64,000 nt of DNA from Streptomyces sp. WP-1 (GCF_030450125.1 NZ_CP123923.1:3410001-3474000), one strand, 5' to 3'; shown: positions 50,620 through 61,626, counted from the stretch's first letter. Numbers and translations are program-made. The notes: a model not told the origin generated them from the sequence alone.

Positions 50620-51587
50620 CAGGAGATCACCACCTTGACGATGCCGGTGAGGGCGATCTGGGCGAGGGAGAGGGGGACGAGGAGGGTCCAGGAGAGCTTC
50701 TGGAGCTGGTCCTCGCGCAGCCGCGGGTAGGTGACGCGGAGCCAGATGACGACGAAGGCGAGGATGGCCGCCTTCAGCAGCGTCCAGACCCAGCCGAGCC
50801 CGTCGGCGCCCCAGGGGCCGTGCCAGCCGCCCAGGAAGAGCACGGTGGTCAGGCCGCACAGCACGACGATGCCGGCGTACTCGGCGAGCAGGAACAGGGC
50901 GAAGCGCAGCCCGGTGTACTCGGTGTACGCGCCGAAGATGATCTCCGAGTCGGCCACCGGCATGTCGAACGGCGGGCGTTGCAGCTCGGCGAGCCCGGCG
51001 ACGAAGAAGACGACCGCGCCGATGAGCTGCCAGGGCAGCCACCACCAGTGGAAGGCGTGCAGGATGCCCGGCAGGGAGACCGTGCCGGCCGCCATCGCGA
51101 CGGAGGCCGCGGCGAGCAGCATCGGCAGTTCGTAGGCCAGCAGCTGGGCGGCGGTGCGCAGGCCGCCGAGCAGGGAGAACTTGTTGGCGCTCGCCCAGCC
51201 CGCCATGAGCGAGCCGAGCACGCCGACGCCCATCACCGCGAGCGCGAAGAACACGCCCGCGTCCAGGGCCTGTCCGACGGCGCCCTCGCTCGGTCCGATC
51301 GGGATGACGAGCAGGACGAGCAGGTAGGGCAGCAGGGCGACGGCCGGCGCGAGCTGGAAGACCCGGCGGTCGGCCTGCGCCGGCACCACGTCCTCCTTCT
51401 GCGCGAACTTCACGCCGTCGGCGACCAGCTGGGCCCACCCGTGGAACCCGCCCGCGTACATCGGCCCGAGCCGCCCCTGCATATGGGCCATCACCTTGTG
51501 CTCGGTCTGCCCCACGACCAGCGGGAAGACGAGGAAGACGACGAACACGGCCACGAGCCGCAGGGCGACGTCGAGTGCGCCGTTCAC
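50619..51587 (-). CDS. nuoH: Complex I subunit H
   Basis: This 322-residue membrane subunit forms part of the quinone chamber. The signature [20 protein letters not shown] and [20 protein letters not shown] are present, with the acidic loop [20 protein letters not shown]. The start is GTG 51587 with AGGAGG upstream; it overlaps the nuoC stop. Its usual partners NuoB and NuoD contact the chamber, yet no nuoD is present in this operon. Confidence 0.93.
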   Translation of the reverse strand: MNGALDVALRLVAVFVVFLVFPLVVGQTEHKVMAHMQGRLGPMYAGGFHGWAQLVADGVKFAQKEDVVPAQADRRVFQLAPAVALLPYLLVLLVIPIGPSEGAVGQALDAGVFFALAVMGVGVLGSLMAGWASANKFSLLGGLRTAAQLLAYELPMLLAAASVAMAAGTVSLPGILHAFHWWWLPWQLIGAVVFFVAGLAELQRPPFDMPVADSEIIFGAYTEYTGLRFALFLLAEYAGIVVLCGLTTVLFLGGWHGPWGADGLGWVWTLLKAAILAFVVIWLRVTYPRLREDQLQKLSWTLLVPLSLAQIALTGIVKVVIS

Positions 51588-53362
51588 TGCGGGCCTCCTG
51601 GGGGGTCGGTCGGGGGGGAATCGGGGTCGACGGGGGGTTGGCCGGGCGCGGACTGCGAACCGGCCGGGTCCGAGGGCTCGGCAGTACCGGCCGGGTCCGA
51701 GGGCTCGGCCGGGTCCGACGGCTCGCCCGTCTGCGAGGGCTCTTCCGGTTGCGAGCGCTTGGCCGGTTCCGAGCGCTCGGAGGGCTCGGTCAGTTCCGAG
51801 CGCTCGGAGGGCTCGGTCAGTTCCGAGCGCTCGGAGGGCTCGGTCAGTTCCGAGCGCTCGGAGGGCTCGGTCAGTTCCGAAGGCTCCGCAGGTTCCGAAG
51901 GCTCGGCAGGTCGTGGTGGCTCGGGTGCGGGCTGTGGCGCGGTGGGTTCGGCGGGCTGCGGCTCGGCCGACTCGGCCGACTCGTGCGGTTGTACGGCTCC
52001 TCGCGCGGCCCCCTCTCCGGGCTCCGTCTGGGCGGCCTCCGTTTCGGCGGACTGCCCGGCCTCAGCGGGCTGCCCCGGCTCGGTGGCCTGCCCGGGCTCG
52101 TCGAACGCCGGGCGGGCGTGGTGCCAGGGGGCGTCCGAGCTGCGCGGGGCCGTACGGCCGGCCGGGCGGTCGGCGTTGCCGGGACTCGCGGGCGCGGCGA
52201 CCGACTCGGCCGCCGACGACTCGGTCGCCGAGGCCGGGGGCTCCGGAGCGCGCTGGGAGGCGGAGCCCCCCGACGCGCTGCGGGCACGACGGGGACCGGC
52301 CGGTGCCGGGGCAAGCCCGGACGCCGCCGGACCCTCCGCCGCGTTCTGCGCGGTTTCGCCCTCGGCCGCGGTCCGCGCGGTATCACCCTGCGCTGCGCCG
52401 CCCTCCGCCTCCGCCGCCTCCGCCGCCTGGCTCACCGAATCCTCGCCCGCACCGCGCACCCGCCGCGGCCGAGCCGGTCCACCGGCGGCGGGACCCGGCT
52501 CGGCACCGGCCGCGCCGTCCTCGGCCGTCGGCTCCTTCGGCTCCCCCGCCACCTGACTTGCCGAGCCCTCGCTCGCGCTCCGCGTCCGCCGCGGCCGAGC
52601 CGGCGCACCGGCCGCGCTCTCCTCCACCGCCTGGCTCGCGGAACCCTCGCTCGCGCTCCGGGTCCGCCGGGGGCGGGCCGGAGCGGCGGCCTCCGCCGGA
52701 CCCTGCTGACCGGTCGAACCTTCCGCGGCCGTGCGGGTGCGCCGTACCGGACGGTCCCCGGCGCCGCGGGCCGGGCGGGCCGGGGCGGCGGGGAGCTGTC
52801 CCTTGAGGGGGCCCCACTCGTTGGGGTCGGGGACGCCGGGCGGGAGCATCTGGCGGCGCTTGGGGCCGCCGTGCTCGGACTCGCCGGGCTCCTTCGCGCC
52901 GGGCCACGCCTTGGCGACGCGGGCGGCGAGGACGAAGTCCTTGCGCAGCGGGTGGCCCTCGAAGTTCTCGGGCAGGAGCAGGTGTTCGAGTCCCGGGTGG
53001 TCCTCGAAGGTCACCCCGAACATCTCGTAGGTCTCGCGTTCGTGCCAGGCCGCGCCGGCGTACACCCCGACGGCGGTCGGCAGCACCGGCGCCGCGTGCG
53101 GCACCGTCGTACGGACGAGGAGGCGGCGGACCGGGTTCAGGGCCACGACGTGGGCGGACACCCGGAAGCCGGCGCCCGGTTCGTCGACCGCGCTGAGCCA
53201 GTCGAAATAGGTGCAGGTCAGCGTCGTACGGGCGGTCTTGAGCGCGGTGAGCCAGGCGGACGGCGGGACGTCCACCGTCAGAACCTCGTACGACTCCTCC
53301 GCCACCGCGTCCGCGCCGAACAGTTCTTCGACGGGGGCGGGCAGCCAGCCGGCCGTGCTCAT
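51584..53362 (-). CDS. nuoC: Complex I subunit C with a long disordered tail
   Basis: Residues 1-190 form the NuoC domain, including [20 protein letters not shown] and [13 protein letters not shown]. The remaining 400 or so residues are a Pro/Ala/Glu/Ser-rich tail with no homology to NuoD. Its first part repeats a unit close to [17 protein letters not shown] four times or more. Near the C-terminus four identical SERSELTEP units occur. Such a tail is unusual, as NuoC is normally 150-250 residues. The reading frame is continuous and overlaps nuoB (ATGA) and nuoH, so it is not a frameshift artefact. Confidence 0.88.
   Translation of the reverse strand: MSTAGWLPAPVEELFGADAVAEESYEVLTVDVPPSAWLTALKTARTTLTCTYFDWLSAVDEPGAGFRVSAHVVALNPVRRLLVRTTVPHAAPVLPTAVGVYAGAAWHERETYEMFGVTFEDHPGLEHLLLPENFEGHPLRKDFVLAARVAKAWPGAKEPGESEHGGPKRRQMLPPGVPDPNEWGPLKGQLPAAPARPARGAGDRPVRRTRTAAEGSTGQQGPAEAAAPARPRRTRSASEGSASQAVEESAAGAPARPRRTRSASEGSASQVAGEPKEPTAEDGAAGAEPGPAAGGPARPRRVRGAGEDSVSQAAEAAEAEGGAAQGDTARTAAEGETAQNAAEGPAASGLAPAPAGPRRARSASGGSASQRAPEPPASATESSAAESVAAPASPGNADRPAGRTAPRSSDAPWHHARPAFDEPGQATEPGQPAEAGQSAETEAAQTEPGEGAARGAVQPHESAESAEPQPAEPTAPQPAPEPPRPAEPSEPAEPSELTEPSERSELTEPSERSELTEPSERSELTEPSERSEPAKRSQPEEPSQTGEPSDPAEPSDPAGTAEPSDPAGSQSAPGQPPVDPDSPPTDPPGGPQ
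51771..51878 (-). repeat. Four exact 27-bp repeats in nuoC
   Basis: Units at 51771-51797, 51798-51824, 51825-51851 and 51852-51878 are identical, each encoding SERSELTEP on the minus strand. The multiple of three keeps the frame, so copy number could vary without breaking the gene. Confidence 0.92.
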
Positions 53363-53961
53363 CGCGCGCCCTCCTCGCCGGACGGGGCGGGCGGCCGGAC
53401 CAGACCGCTCTGGAGCGCGGCGGCGGACGGGCGGGCACCGCCGTGGCCGTACCGCTCCCCCAGCGACTCGGCGGCGATCTTCTCCTGGAGCTTGAGGATG
53501 CCCTGGAGCAGAGCCTCGGGGCGCGGCGGGCAGCCGGGCACGTAGACGTCCACGGGGATGATCTGGTCGACGCCCTTGGTGACGGAGTACGAGTCCCAGT
53601 AGGGGCCGCCGCAGTTGGAGCAGGCTCCGAAGGAGATGACGTACTTCGGCTCGGGCATCTGTTCGTACAGGCGCTTGACGGCGGGGGCCATCTTGTCCGT
53701 GACCGTGCCCGAGACCACCATCAGGTCGGCCTGGCGGGGCCCGGGCGCGAAGGGGATGACGCCGAGCCGGATGAAGTCGTGCCGGGCCATCGACGCGGCG
53801 ATGAACTCGATCGCGCAGCAGGCGAGGCCGAAGTTGAAGACCCAGAGCGAGTAGCGGCGGCCCCAGTTGAGGACCACCTTCATGGGCTCGGGCGCCAGCC
53901 TGGCCAGCGCGCCCAGCCGCTTGGGCTCGGGGAGGAGTACGGGGTCCGGGGTCACGTCCAT
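53359..53961 (-). CDS. nuoB: Complex I subunit B (cluster N2)
   Basis: The 200-residue subunit carries the ligands of the terminal 4Fe-4S cluster: the adjacent pair in [10 protein letters not shown], the Cys in [11 protein letters not shown] and VPGCPPRPE. It donates electrons to quinone. The C-terminus is extended by about 20 residues ([20 protein letters not shown]). The ATG at 53961 overlaps the end of nuoA by ten bases, and the stop is coupled with nuoC. Confidence 0.93.
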   Translation of the reverse strand: MDVTPDPVLLPEPKRLGALARLAPEPMKVVLNWGRRYSLWVFNFGLACCAIEFIAASMARHDFIRLGVIPFAPGPRQADLMVVSGTVTDKMAPAVKRLYEQMPEPKYVISFGACSNCGGPYWDSYSVTKGVDQIIPVDVYVPGCPPRPEALLQGILKLQEKIAAESLGERYGHGGARPSAAALQSGLVRPPAPSGEEGAR

Positions 53962-54395
53962 GCCAGGACGCCCTTCTTGTATGCGTACAGCAGGCCGACG
54001 GCGAGGAAGCCGAGGAAGATGAACATCTCCACGAGGGTCGTCGCGCCGTAGCCGGGGGCGGCGAAGACCGTCGCCCAGGGGAACAGGAAGACGGAGTCGA
54101 CCGCGAAGATCACGTACAGGAAGGCGTAGACGTAGTAGCGGACCTGGGTGTGGGCCCAGCCCTCGCCGACGGGGTCGACGCCGCACTCGTAGGTCAGGAG
54201 TTTCTCCGGGGTGGGCACTACGGGGCGCAGCAGCCGTCCGGCGCCGAACGCGACCGCGACGAACAGCACGCCGACGACGGCGAGCAGCCCCACGGCCGAG
54301 TAGGACCGGAAATAACCGGCCCCGGTGCCGACATGTCCGGCCGCGGTGACGACGTGTGTCGCGGCGATGGTCGAGTCCCCCAGCGTCTCCCGCAC
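53952..54395 (-). CDS. nuoA: Complex I subunit A
   Basis: The 147-residue membrane subunit has three helices, including [20 protein letters not shown] and the conserved loop [12 protein letters not shown], and ends [21 protein letters not shown] chose GTG 54395, which has GAGGGA six bases upstream and leaves a leader of about 37 bases after the likely promoter. ATG 54422 would leave only about ten. It is the first gene of the operon. Confidence 0.88.
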   Translation of the reverse strand: MRETLGDSTIAATHVVTAAGHVGTGAGYFRSYSAVGLLAVVGVLFVAVAFGAGRLLRPVVPTPEKLLTYECGVDPVGEGWAHTQVRYYVYAFLYVIFAVDSVFLFPWATVFAAPGYGATTLVEMFIFLGFLAVGLLYAYKKGVLAWT

Positions 54396-54438
54396 CGTCC
54401 GTCCCTCACTCCCTGACCTCATGACCTGTACGCACGGG

Positions 54439-54467
54439 AGTCTAGGCCCTGATAAAGAAGCGGTAAG
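54439..54467 (-). promoter_or_regulatory. nuo operon promoter
   Basis: CTTACC and TAGACT are 17 bases apart on the minus strand, with transcription expected near 54432. The -10 is good and the -35 only fair. Ten genes overlap or nearly overlap downstream. Confidence 0.5.
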
Positions 54468-54485
54468 CAGGCAGTCACACCCCGA

Positions 54486-54531
54486 GACGTCCCGGAGAGC
54501 CGGGAGCGGACGTCCCGGAGAGCCGGGAGCG
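54486..54531. repeat. Tandem duplication of a 23-bp unit
   Basis: The unit GACGTCCCGGAGAGCCGGGA (first 20 of 23 bases) occurs at 54486-54508 and again at 54509-54531 without change. It lies in the gap between the nuo operon and the first kinase gene and itself contains the palindrome CCCGGAGAGCCGGG. Confidence 0.85.
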
Positions 54532-54577
54532 GGGGCCGGGGTGGGGTCTGGGTAGGGCCGGGGTGGAGGCCGGGGGT

Positions 54578-54590
54578 GGGGTTTTCCCCC
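54578..54590. promoter_or_regulatory. GGGGTTTTCCCCC motif before the first kinase
   Basis: The sequence lies 61 bases before the kinase ATG at 54652. The core GGGGTTTTCCCC is the reverse complement of the core of the motif at 55930-55942, before the second kinase. Confidence 0.45.
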
Positions 54591-54651
54591 GTGGGCGGAG
54601 GGCGGTGTACCGCATGGCGCGGAAGGTGCCGCATTCGGCAGGCTGTCCGGT

Positions 54652-55887
54652 ATGACCGCTCCCAGCTCCGCCGCCGGCCCGCACGAAGGCCCTGATCGGT
54701 ACGACGGCCCCGACCGGCCCGGCATATTTGGTGGGTCCGGCGGCACCGACCGCCTCCCGCCCCCGAGGCCGGCCTACGACATCCGCACCTGGAAGGAGAT
54801 CGCGCACCTCCTGCTGAATCTGCCGACGGCGGTGTTCGGCTTCGTCTACGCGATCACCGCGCTGTCCGTCGGCGGCTCCCTCAGCGTCACCGTGGTGGGT
54901 CTGCCGCTGCTGGCGCTGTCCCTGCTGGGCGCCCGGCAGCTGGGGAAGCTGGAGCGGGCGCGGGCCAGGGCGCTGCTCGGGGTCCGGGTGGAGGAGCCGT
55001 CGCCGCTGCCGCTCGCCCGTGGTGAGGGCATGCTCCAGCGGGCGTGGATGGCCCTGAAGGACCCGGTGGGCTGGCGCACTCTGCTGTACGAAGCGATCCG
55101 CCTGCCCTGGGGCGTCCTCACGTTCTGCACGGTGCTGGCCTCGCTGTTCGTGCTGTGGCCCGTGCTGCCCTACCTCGCCCGCGGACTGACCAACGCGGAC
55201 CGGGCGATGGTGCGCGGCCTGCTCTCCCCCTCGGACGAACTGGAGCGCCGCATAGCGGAGCTGGAGTCGGACCGCGGTGTCGTGGTGGACACGGCCGCCG
55301 CCGACCTGCGCCGCATCGAGCGCGATCTGCACGACGGCGCGCAGGCCCGGCTGGTCAATCTGGCCATGGGCCTCGGCCTGGCCAAGGAGAAGCTGCTGGA
55401 GGACCCGGACACCGCGGCGGAGATGGTGGCGGAGGCGCACGGCGAGGTGAAACTGGCCCTCCAGGAGCTGCGCGACCTGGCCCGGGGCATCCACCCGGCG
55501 GTCCTCACCGACCGCGGCCTGGACGCCGCCCTGTCCTCGGTCGCCGCCCGCTGCACGGTGCCGGTCAAGGTGACCGTGGACCTCACGGACCGCCCCGCCG
55601 CGGCCATCGAGGGCATCGCCTACTTCACCGTCTCCGAACTGCTCCAGAACGTCAGCAAGCACAGCGGGGCCCGCTCGGCGTCGGTGGACGTGTGGCGCAG
55701 CACGGACCGGCTGCTGATCCAGGTCCAGGACGACGGCCGGGGCGGCGCCAGGCTGGACGGCGGCACCGGGATGCGGGGGCTGGCGGACCGGCTGGGCGCG
55801 GTGGACGGCCTGTTCGTGGTCGACTCCCCGGCCGGCGGCCCGACGGAGGTCACGGCCGAACTGCCGTGGCGGGACCGGGAGAAGTAG
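54652..55887 (+). CDS. Sensor histidine kinase (NarL-type partner), copy 1
   Basis: The 411-residue protein has a Pro-rich N-terminus, a sensor part with four hydrophobic helices (about residues 50-175, no large extracellular domain), and the HisKA_3 dimerisation helix. Its phosphoacceptor is His227 in ERDLHDGAQARL. The HATPase follows with N box ELLQNVSKHSGARSA and G box VQDDGRGGARLDGG. The membrane part (LTALSVGGSLSVTVVGLPLL-like) suggests sensing within the bilayer. The start is ATG 54652. A paralogue follows at once, but only one response regulator, at 57652. Confidence 0.92.
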   Translation: MTAPSSAAGPHEGPDRYDGPDRPGIFGGSGGTDRLPPPRPAYDIRTWKEIAHLLLNLPTAVFGFVYAITALSVGGSLSVTVVGLPLLALSLLGARQLGKLERARARALLGVRVEEPSPLPLARGEGMLQRAWMALKDPVGWRTLLYEAIRLPWGVLTFCTVLASLFVLWPVLPYLARGLTNADRAMVRGLLSPSDELERRIAELESDRGVVVDTAAADLRRIERDLHDGAQARLVNLAMGLGLAKEKLLEDPDTAAEMVAEAHGEVKLALQELRDLARGIHPAVLTDRGLDAALSSVAARCTVPVKVTVDLTDRPAAAIEGIAYFTVSELLQNVSKHSGARSASVDVWRSTDRLLIQVQDDGRGGARLDGGTGMRGLADRLGAVDGLFVVDSPAGGPTEVTAELPWRDREK

Positions 55888-55929
55888 CCGCGCGGCACGG
55901 CCGGTGACACCCCCGGGCCGACCGGGGGT

Positions 55930-55942
55930 GGGGAAAACCCCC
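55930..55942. promoter_or_regulatory. GGGGAAAACCCCC motif before the second kinase
   Basis: The motif stands 102 bases before the start of kinase 2, in a GGGGGTGGGGAAAACCCCCG context. It mirrors the motif before kinase 1 and may be the regulator's binding site. Confidence 0.45.
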
Positions 55943-56044
55943 GGTTCAGGACGCCGACGGACTCCATGGTCCCGAGGGCCTCGGCACACGACTCTTGAGG
56001 TACGGCTGAACCGCCGTTGGGACGAGGAGAACGGAACGAGATCG

Positions 56045-57418
56045 ATGGCCACTCAGTACGGACACGGCGGGTACGGCCAGAGGTACGACATGGACGACGA
56101 CGAGGGGCGGTACGGATACGGCCCGCGCCCCGGCCGCCGCCCCCGGCTCCCCGCCGCGCTGCGGGCGCCGTTCGAGGGCCGCACCTGGCGGGAACTGGGC
56201 TACGTCCTGCTGAGCCTGCCGGTCTCGATCGCGCTGTTCACCTGGACGGTGACGATGGTGTCGCTGGGCGCGGGCCTGCTGGTGACCTTCCTCGGCGTTC
56301 CCGTCCTCGCCGCCGCGCTGGCCGGCGCCCGGGGCTTCGGCGCGCTGGAGCGGGTGCGGGCGCGGGCGCTGCTGGGCGTGGACGTGCCCGGCCCGGAGCC
56401 GCTGCGAGTGCGCAAGCCGGGCGCGCTGGCCTGGATGGGCGCGGTCCTCAAGAGCGGCGCCTCCTGGCGGAGCCTGCTGTACTCCCTGGTCCAGCTCCCC
56501 TGGGCGATCTTCACCTTCACGGTCGCGGTCACCCTGTGGGCGCTGAGCCTGACCCTGCTGACCTACCCCCTGTGGTTCTGGGTCTTCCCGACGTACGCGG
56601 GAGAGGGCGGCTTTCAGCTGTACGGCGACGAGCACCACCGCATCTACCTGGACAACCCCTTCGAGATCACCGTGACCGCGCTGGTCGGGCTGCTGTTCGC
56701 GCTGGCCACGCCCTGGCTGGTGCGGGCCCTGACGACGGTGGACGGGCTGCTGGTGCGCGGGCTGCTCGGCCCTTCCCTGCTGTCGGAGAGGGTGGTGGAG
56801 CTGGAGTCGGACCGGGGCGTCGTGGTGGACACGGCCGCCGCCGACCTGCGCCGCATCGAGCGCGATCTGCACGACGGCGCGCAGGCCCGGCTGGTCGGTC
56901 TGGCGATGGACCTGGGGCTGGCGAAGGAGAAGATGCGGGAGGACCCGCAGGCGGCCGCGCGCATGGTGGAGGACGCGCACGGCGAGGTGAAGACGGCGCT
57001 CCAGGAGCTGCGCGATCTGGCCCGGGGCATCCACCCGGCGGTGCTGACCGACCGTGGTCTGGACGCGGCCCTGTCGGCGGTGGCGTCCCGGTGCACGGTG
57101 CCGGTCCGGGTGGAGGCCGACCTGCCCTCCCGTCCGGCCCCGGCCATCGAGGGCATCGCCTACTTCACGGTCTGCGAGCTGCTCCAGAACGTCGCCAAGC
57201 ACAGCCGCGCACGCTCCGCCTCGGTCGATGTATGGCGCTCGGAGGACCGGCTGATGCTCCAGGTGACCGACGACGGGGTGGGCGGCGCGAGCGCCTCCGC
57301 CGGTTCGGGTCTCGCGGGCCTCAAGGACCGGCTGGACGCGGTGGACGGCATCCTGCTGGTGGACTCCCCGGCGGGCGGTCCGACCCGGGTGATAGCGGAA
57401 CTTCCCTGGCGCGGCTGA
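56045..57418 (+). CDS. Sensor histidine kinase (NarL-type partner), copy 2
   Basis: This 457-residue paralogue has a Gly/Tyr-rich N-terminus (MATQYGHGGYGQRYDMDDDE), hydrophobic helices at about residues 50-100 and 155-235, and an inserted loop of about 25 residues after the third helix (YAGEGGFQLYGDEHHRIYLD) that may face outside. The phosphoacceptor is His277, in ERDLHDGAQARL. A DNA stretch of 78 bases is identical to kinase 1. ATG 56045 is the start; ATG 56090 is possible. It may compete with kinase 1 for the single regulator. Confidence 0.9.
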   Translation: MATQYGHGGYGQRYDMDDDEGRYGYGPRPGRRPRLPAALRAPFEGRTWRELGYVLLSLPVSIALFTWTVTMVSLGAGLLVTFLGVPVLAAALAGARGFGALERVRARALLGVDVPGPEPLRVRKPGALAWMGAVLKSGASWRSLLYSLVQLPWAIFTFTVAVTLWALSLTLLTYPLWFWVFPTYAGEGGFQLYGDEHHRIYLDNPFEITVTALVGLLFALATPWLVRALTTVDGLLVRGLLGPSLLSERVVELESDRGVVVDTAAADLRRIERDLHDGAQARLVGLAMDLGLAKEKMREDPQAAARMVEDAHGEVKTALQELRDLARGIHPAVLTDRGLDAALSAVASRCTVPVRVEADLPSRPAPAIEGIAYFTVCELLQNVAKHSRARSASVDVWRSEDRLMLQVTDDGVGGASASAGSGLAGLKDRLDAVDGILLVDSPAGGPTRVIAELPWRG

Positions 57419-57651
57419 GCGGTGTCCGGGCCGGCGGCCGACCGGCGCTCACGCAACGGCCGAACAGTGATCGAATCAACGGCCGGGCACCGGCCAACTC
57501 GCCTCTGATCAGCGGATACACCGGCGCTCGACCGAGTTGTCCACAGGGCGTGGCACGCTGTGTGCCGATTCCTGGAATGCTTGGTCCTCGTACGAAGGCG
57601 CGTCCCCGAGGGGCGTCGCCACGGGACCGCGCATGACGGGGGCGAAGGATC

Positions 57652-58323
57652 GTGGAGGACAGGGTGCGGGTGGTCATCGCCGAGGACTCGGTGCTGCTCC
57701 GGGAGGGTCTGACCCGGCTGCTGACCGACCGGGGACACGAGGTGGTGGCCGGGGTCGGCGACGCGGAGGCGCTGGTGAAGACCATCGCCGATCTGGCCGG
57801 CGAGGGCGCGCTGCCCGATGTGGTGGTGGCGGATGTGCGGATGCCGCCGACGCACACCGACGAGGGGGTGCGGGCGGCCGTGTCCCTGCGCAAGGCGCAT
57901 CCCGGGCTCGGGGTGCTGGTGCTGTCGCAGTATGTGGAGGAGCGGTACGCCACCGAGCTGCTGGCCGGTTCCACCCGGGGCGTGGGCTATCTGCTCAAGG
58001 ACCGGGTGGCGGACGTCCGGGAGTTCGTGGACGCGGTGGTGCGGGTCGCCGGGGGCGGTACGGCGCTGGACCCGGAGGTGGTCACCCAGCTGCTGGGCCG
58101 CAGCCGCAAGCAGGACGTGCTGGCCCGGCTCACCCCGCGCGAGCGCGAGGTGCTGGCGCTGATGGCGGAGGGGCGTACGAACTCGGCGATCGCCCGGCAG
58201 CTGGTCATCAGCGACGGCGCGGTGGAGAAGCACGTCAGCAACATCTTCCTGAAGCTCGGGCTGTCGCCGAGCGACGGGGACCACCGGCGGGTGCTCGCGG
58301 TGCTGACCTACCTGAACTCCTGA
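57652..58323 (+). CDS. NarL/FixJ-family response regulator
   Basis: The 223-residue regulator has an N-terminal receiver with Glu11, Asp12, the phosphoacceptor Asp61 (VVVADVRMPP) and Lys116 (GYLLKDRV). The LuxR-type HTH occupies about residues 150-215 (LTPREREVLALMAEGRTNSA, AIARQLVISDGAVEKHVSNI). The start is GTG 57652 with GAAGGA upstream. It is the only regulator beside two histidine kinases, so both probably signal through it. Targets are unknown; the nuo operon and korAB are neighbours. Confidence 0.93.
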   Translation: MEDRVRVVIAEDSVLLREGLTRLLTDRGHEVVAGVGDAEALVKTIADLAGEGALPDVVVADVRMPPTHTDEGVRAAVSLRKAHPGLGVLVLSQYVEERYATELLAGSTRGVGYLLKDRVADVREFVDAVVRVAGGGTALDPEVVTQLLGRSRKQDVLARLTPREREVLALMAEGRTNSAIARQLVISDGAVEKHVSNIFLKLGLSPSDGDHRRVLAVLTYLNS

Positions 58324-58611
58324 CCTCCGGGCTCCTGACCGGACCCCCTCGGGAGGCGGTGGGCGGCCCCCGGCGTCAGGGGCGCGTCAGGGGATCCGGC
58401 TTCCGTGGGAACGAGGGGTGCCCGGCAGGAGAGTGGAGGGGCGAACCGGGGAAGGAAGCCCTGACATGTCAGCGCTACACGCCGTCTCGAAACATCATCC
58501 GAATCTCCGGATGACCTCGGGAAGGCGACCCTAACCGACGTAGGGTTGATCCTGGGATGGTCCGTGGGACGACCACGCCCCGGACAGCCGCCTCGAAGGA
58601 GGTCCAGTTCA

Positions 58612-60532
58612 GTGACCAGCCAGGTCAGCAGCCCAACGGAGCAGGCCGACGGATCAGTCGTCGGGGAGCAGCGCGAACCGGGCGGGGCGAAGGACGTGCG
58701 CCGCCTGGACCGGGTGATCATCCGGTTCGCGGGGGACTCGGGTGACGGCATGCAGCTCACCGGGGACCGATTCACCTCGGAGACCGCCTCCTTCGGCAAC
58801 GACCTCTCCACCCTGCCGAACTTCCCCGCCGAGATCCGCGCCCCCGCCGGCACCCTGCCCGGTGTCTCCTCGTTCCAGCTCCACTTCGCCGACCACGACA
58901 TCCTCACCCCGGGCGACGCGCCGAACGTCCTCGTCGCGATGAACCCGGCGGCCCTGAAGGCCAACATCGGCGATCTGCCGCGCGGCGCCGAGATCATCGT
59001 GAACACCGACGAGTTCACCAAGCGGGCCCTCCAGAAGGTGGGCTACGACGCCTCGCCGCTGGACGACGGCTCGCTCGACGCCTACGGCCTGCACCCGGTG
59101 CCGCTGACCACCCTGACGGTGGAAGCCCTCAAGGAGTTCGACCTCTCCCGCAAGGAGGCCGAACGCAGCAAGAACATGTTCGCCCTCGGGCTGCTGAGCT
59201 GGATGTACCACCGGCCCACCGAGGGCACGGAGAAGTTCCTGAGGTCGAAGTTCGCGAAGAAGCCGGAGATCATGGCGGCGAACATCGCCGCGTTCCGCGC
59301 GGGCTGGAACTTCGGCGAGACCACCGAGGACTTCGCGGTCTCCTACGAGGTCGCCCCGGCCGCCAAGGCCTTCCCGGTGGGCACCTACCGCAACATCTCC
59401 GGCAACCTCGCCCTGGCCTACGGTCTGATCAGCGCCTCCCAGCAGGCGGACCTGCCGCTGTTCCTGGGCTCGTACCCCATCACGCCGGCCTCGGACATCC
59501 TGCACGAGCTGAGCAGGCACAAGAACTTCGGGGTGCGGACCTTCCAGGCGGAGGACGAGATCGCGGGCATCGGCGCGGCGCTGGGCGCGGCGTTCGGCGG
59601 TTCGCTCGCGGTGACGACCACGTCCGGTCCCGGTGTCGCCCTCAAGAGCGAGACCGTCGGCCTGGCGGTCTCCCTGGAGCTGCCGCTGCTGGTGGTGGAC
59701 ATCCAGCGGGGCGGCCCGTCCACCGGTCTGCCGACCAAGACCGAGCAGGCGGACCTGCTCCAGGCGATGTACGGGCGCAACGGTGAGGCGCCGGTGCCGA
59801 TCGTCGCGCCGAGAACCCCGGCGGACTGCTTCGACGCGGCCCTGGAGGCGGCGCGGATCGCGCTGACGTACCGCACCCCGGTGATGCTGCTGTCGGACGG
59901 CTACCTGGCCAACGGCTCCGAGCCCTGGCGCATCCCGGACCTGGAGGAACTGCCGGATCTGCGGGTCCGGTTCGCGTCCGGTCCGAACCACACCCTGGAG
60001 GACGGCACCGAGGTCTTCTGGCCGTACAAGCGCGACCCCGGGACCCTCGCCCGCCCCTGGGCGGTGCCGGGCACCCCTGGCCTGGAGCACCGCATCGGCG
60101 GCATCGAGAAGCAGGACGGCACGGGCAACATCTCCTACGACCCGGCCAACCACGACTTCATGGTCCGCACCCGCCAGGCCAAGATCGACGGCATCGAGGT
60201 CCCGGACCTGGAGGTGGACGACCCGCACGGCGCGCGGACCCTGGTCCTCGGCTGGGGTTCGACGTACGGGCCGATCACGGCGGCGGTACGGCGGCTGCGC
60301 GCGGCCGGCGACTCGATCGCGCAGACGCATCTGCGCCATCTCAATCCCTTCCCGCGCAATCTCGGCGCGGTGCTCGCGCGGTACGACAAGGTGGTGGTCC
60401 CGGAGATGAACCTGGGGCAGCTGGCCACCCTGATCCGGGCGAAGTACCTGGTCGACGCCCACTCGTACAACCAGGTCAACGGCATGCCGTTCAAGGCGGA
60501 GCAGCTCGCCACGGCGCTGAAGGAGGCCATCG

Positions 60533-60540
<8 letters not shown>
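58612..60540 (+). CDS. korA: 2-oxoacid:ferredoxin oxidoreductase, alpha subunit (KorA type)
   Basis: The 642-residue protein fuses the gamma domain (DRVIIRFAGDSGDGMQLTGD at about 33-52, SSFQLHFADHDI) with the alpha domain (ISGNLALAYGLISASQQADL, LFLGSYPITPASDI). It oxidises 2-oxoglutarate to succinyl-CoA with reduction of ferredoxin, as part of a CoA-dependent complex. GTG 58612 has AAGGAGG nine bases upstream. The stop overlaps korB. The 288-bp gap upstream contains an ACCCTA/TAGGGT pair at 58528-58546 and no gene. Confidence 0.93.
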
Positions 60541-61594
<1,054 letters not shown>

Positions 61595-61626
61595 CACCAC
61601 CCGCCGATACCGGTACACCGCTCCAC

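Noticed and set aside
51584..52795. NuoC tail as a fused NuoD
   Set aside because: The tail has no NuoD motifs and is low-complexity Pro/Ala/Glu/Ser sequence.
58528..58546. ACCCTA/TAGGGT pair as the korA promoter or operator
   Set aside because: TAGGGT resembles a -10 box but no -35 element is correctly spaced, and the palindrome is too short to call.
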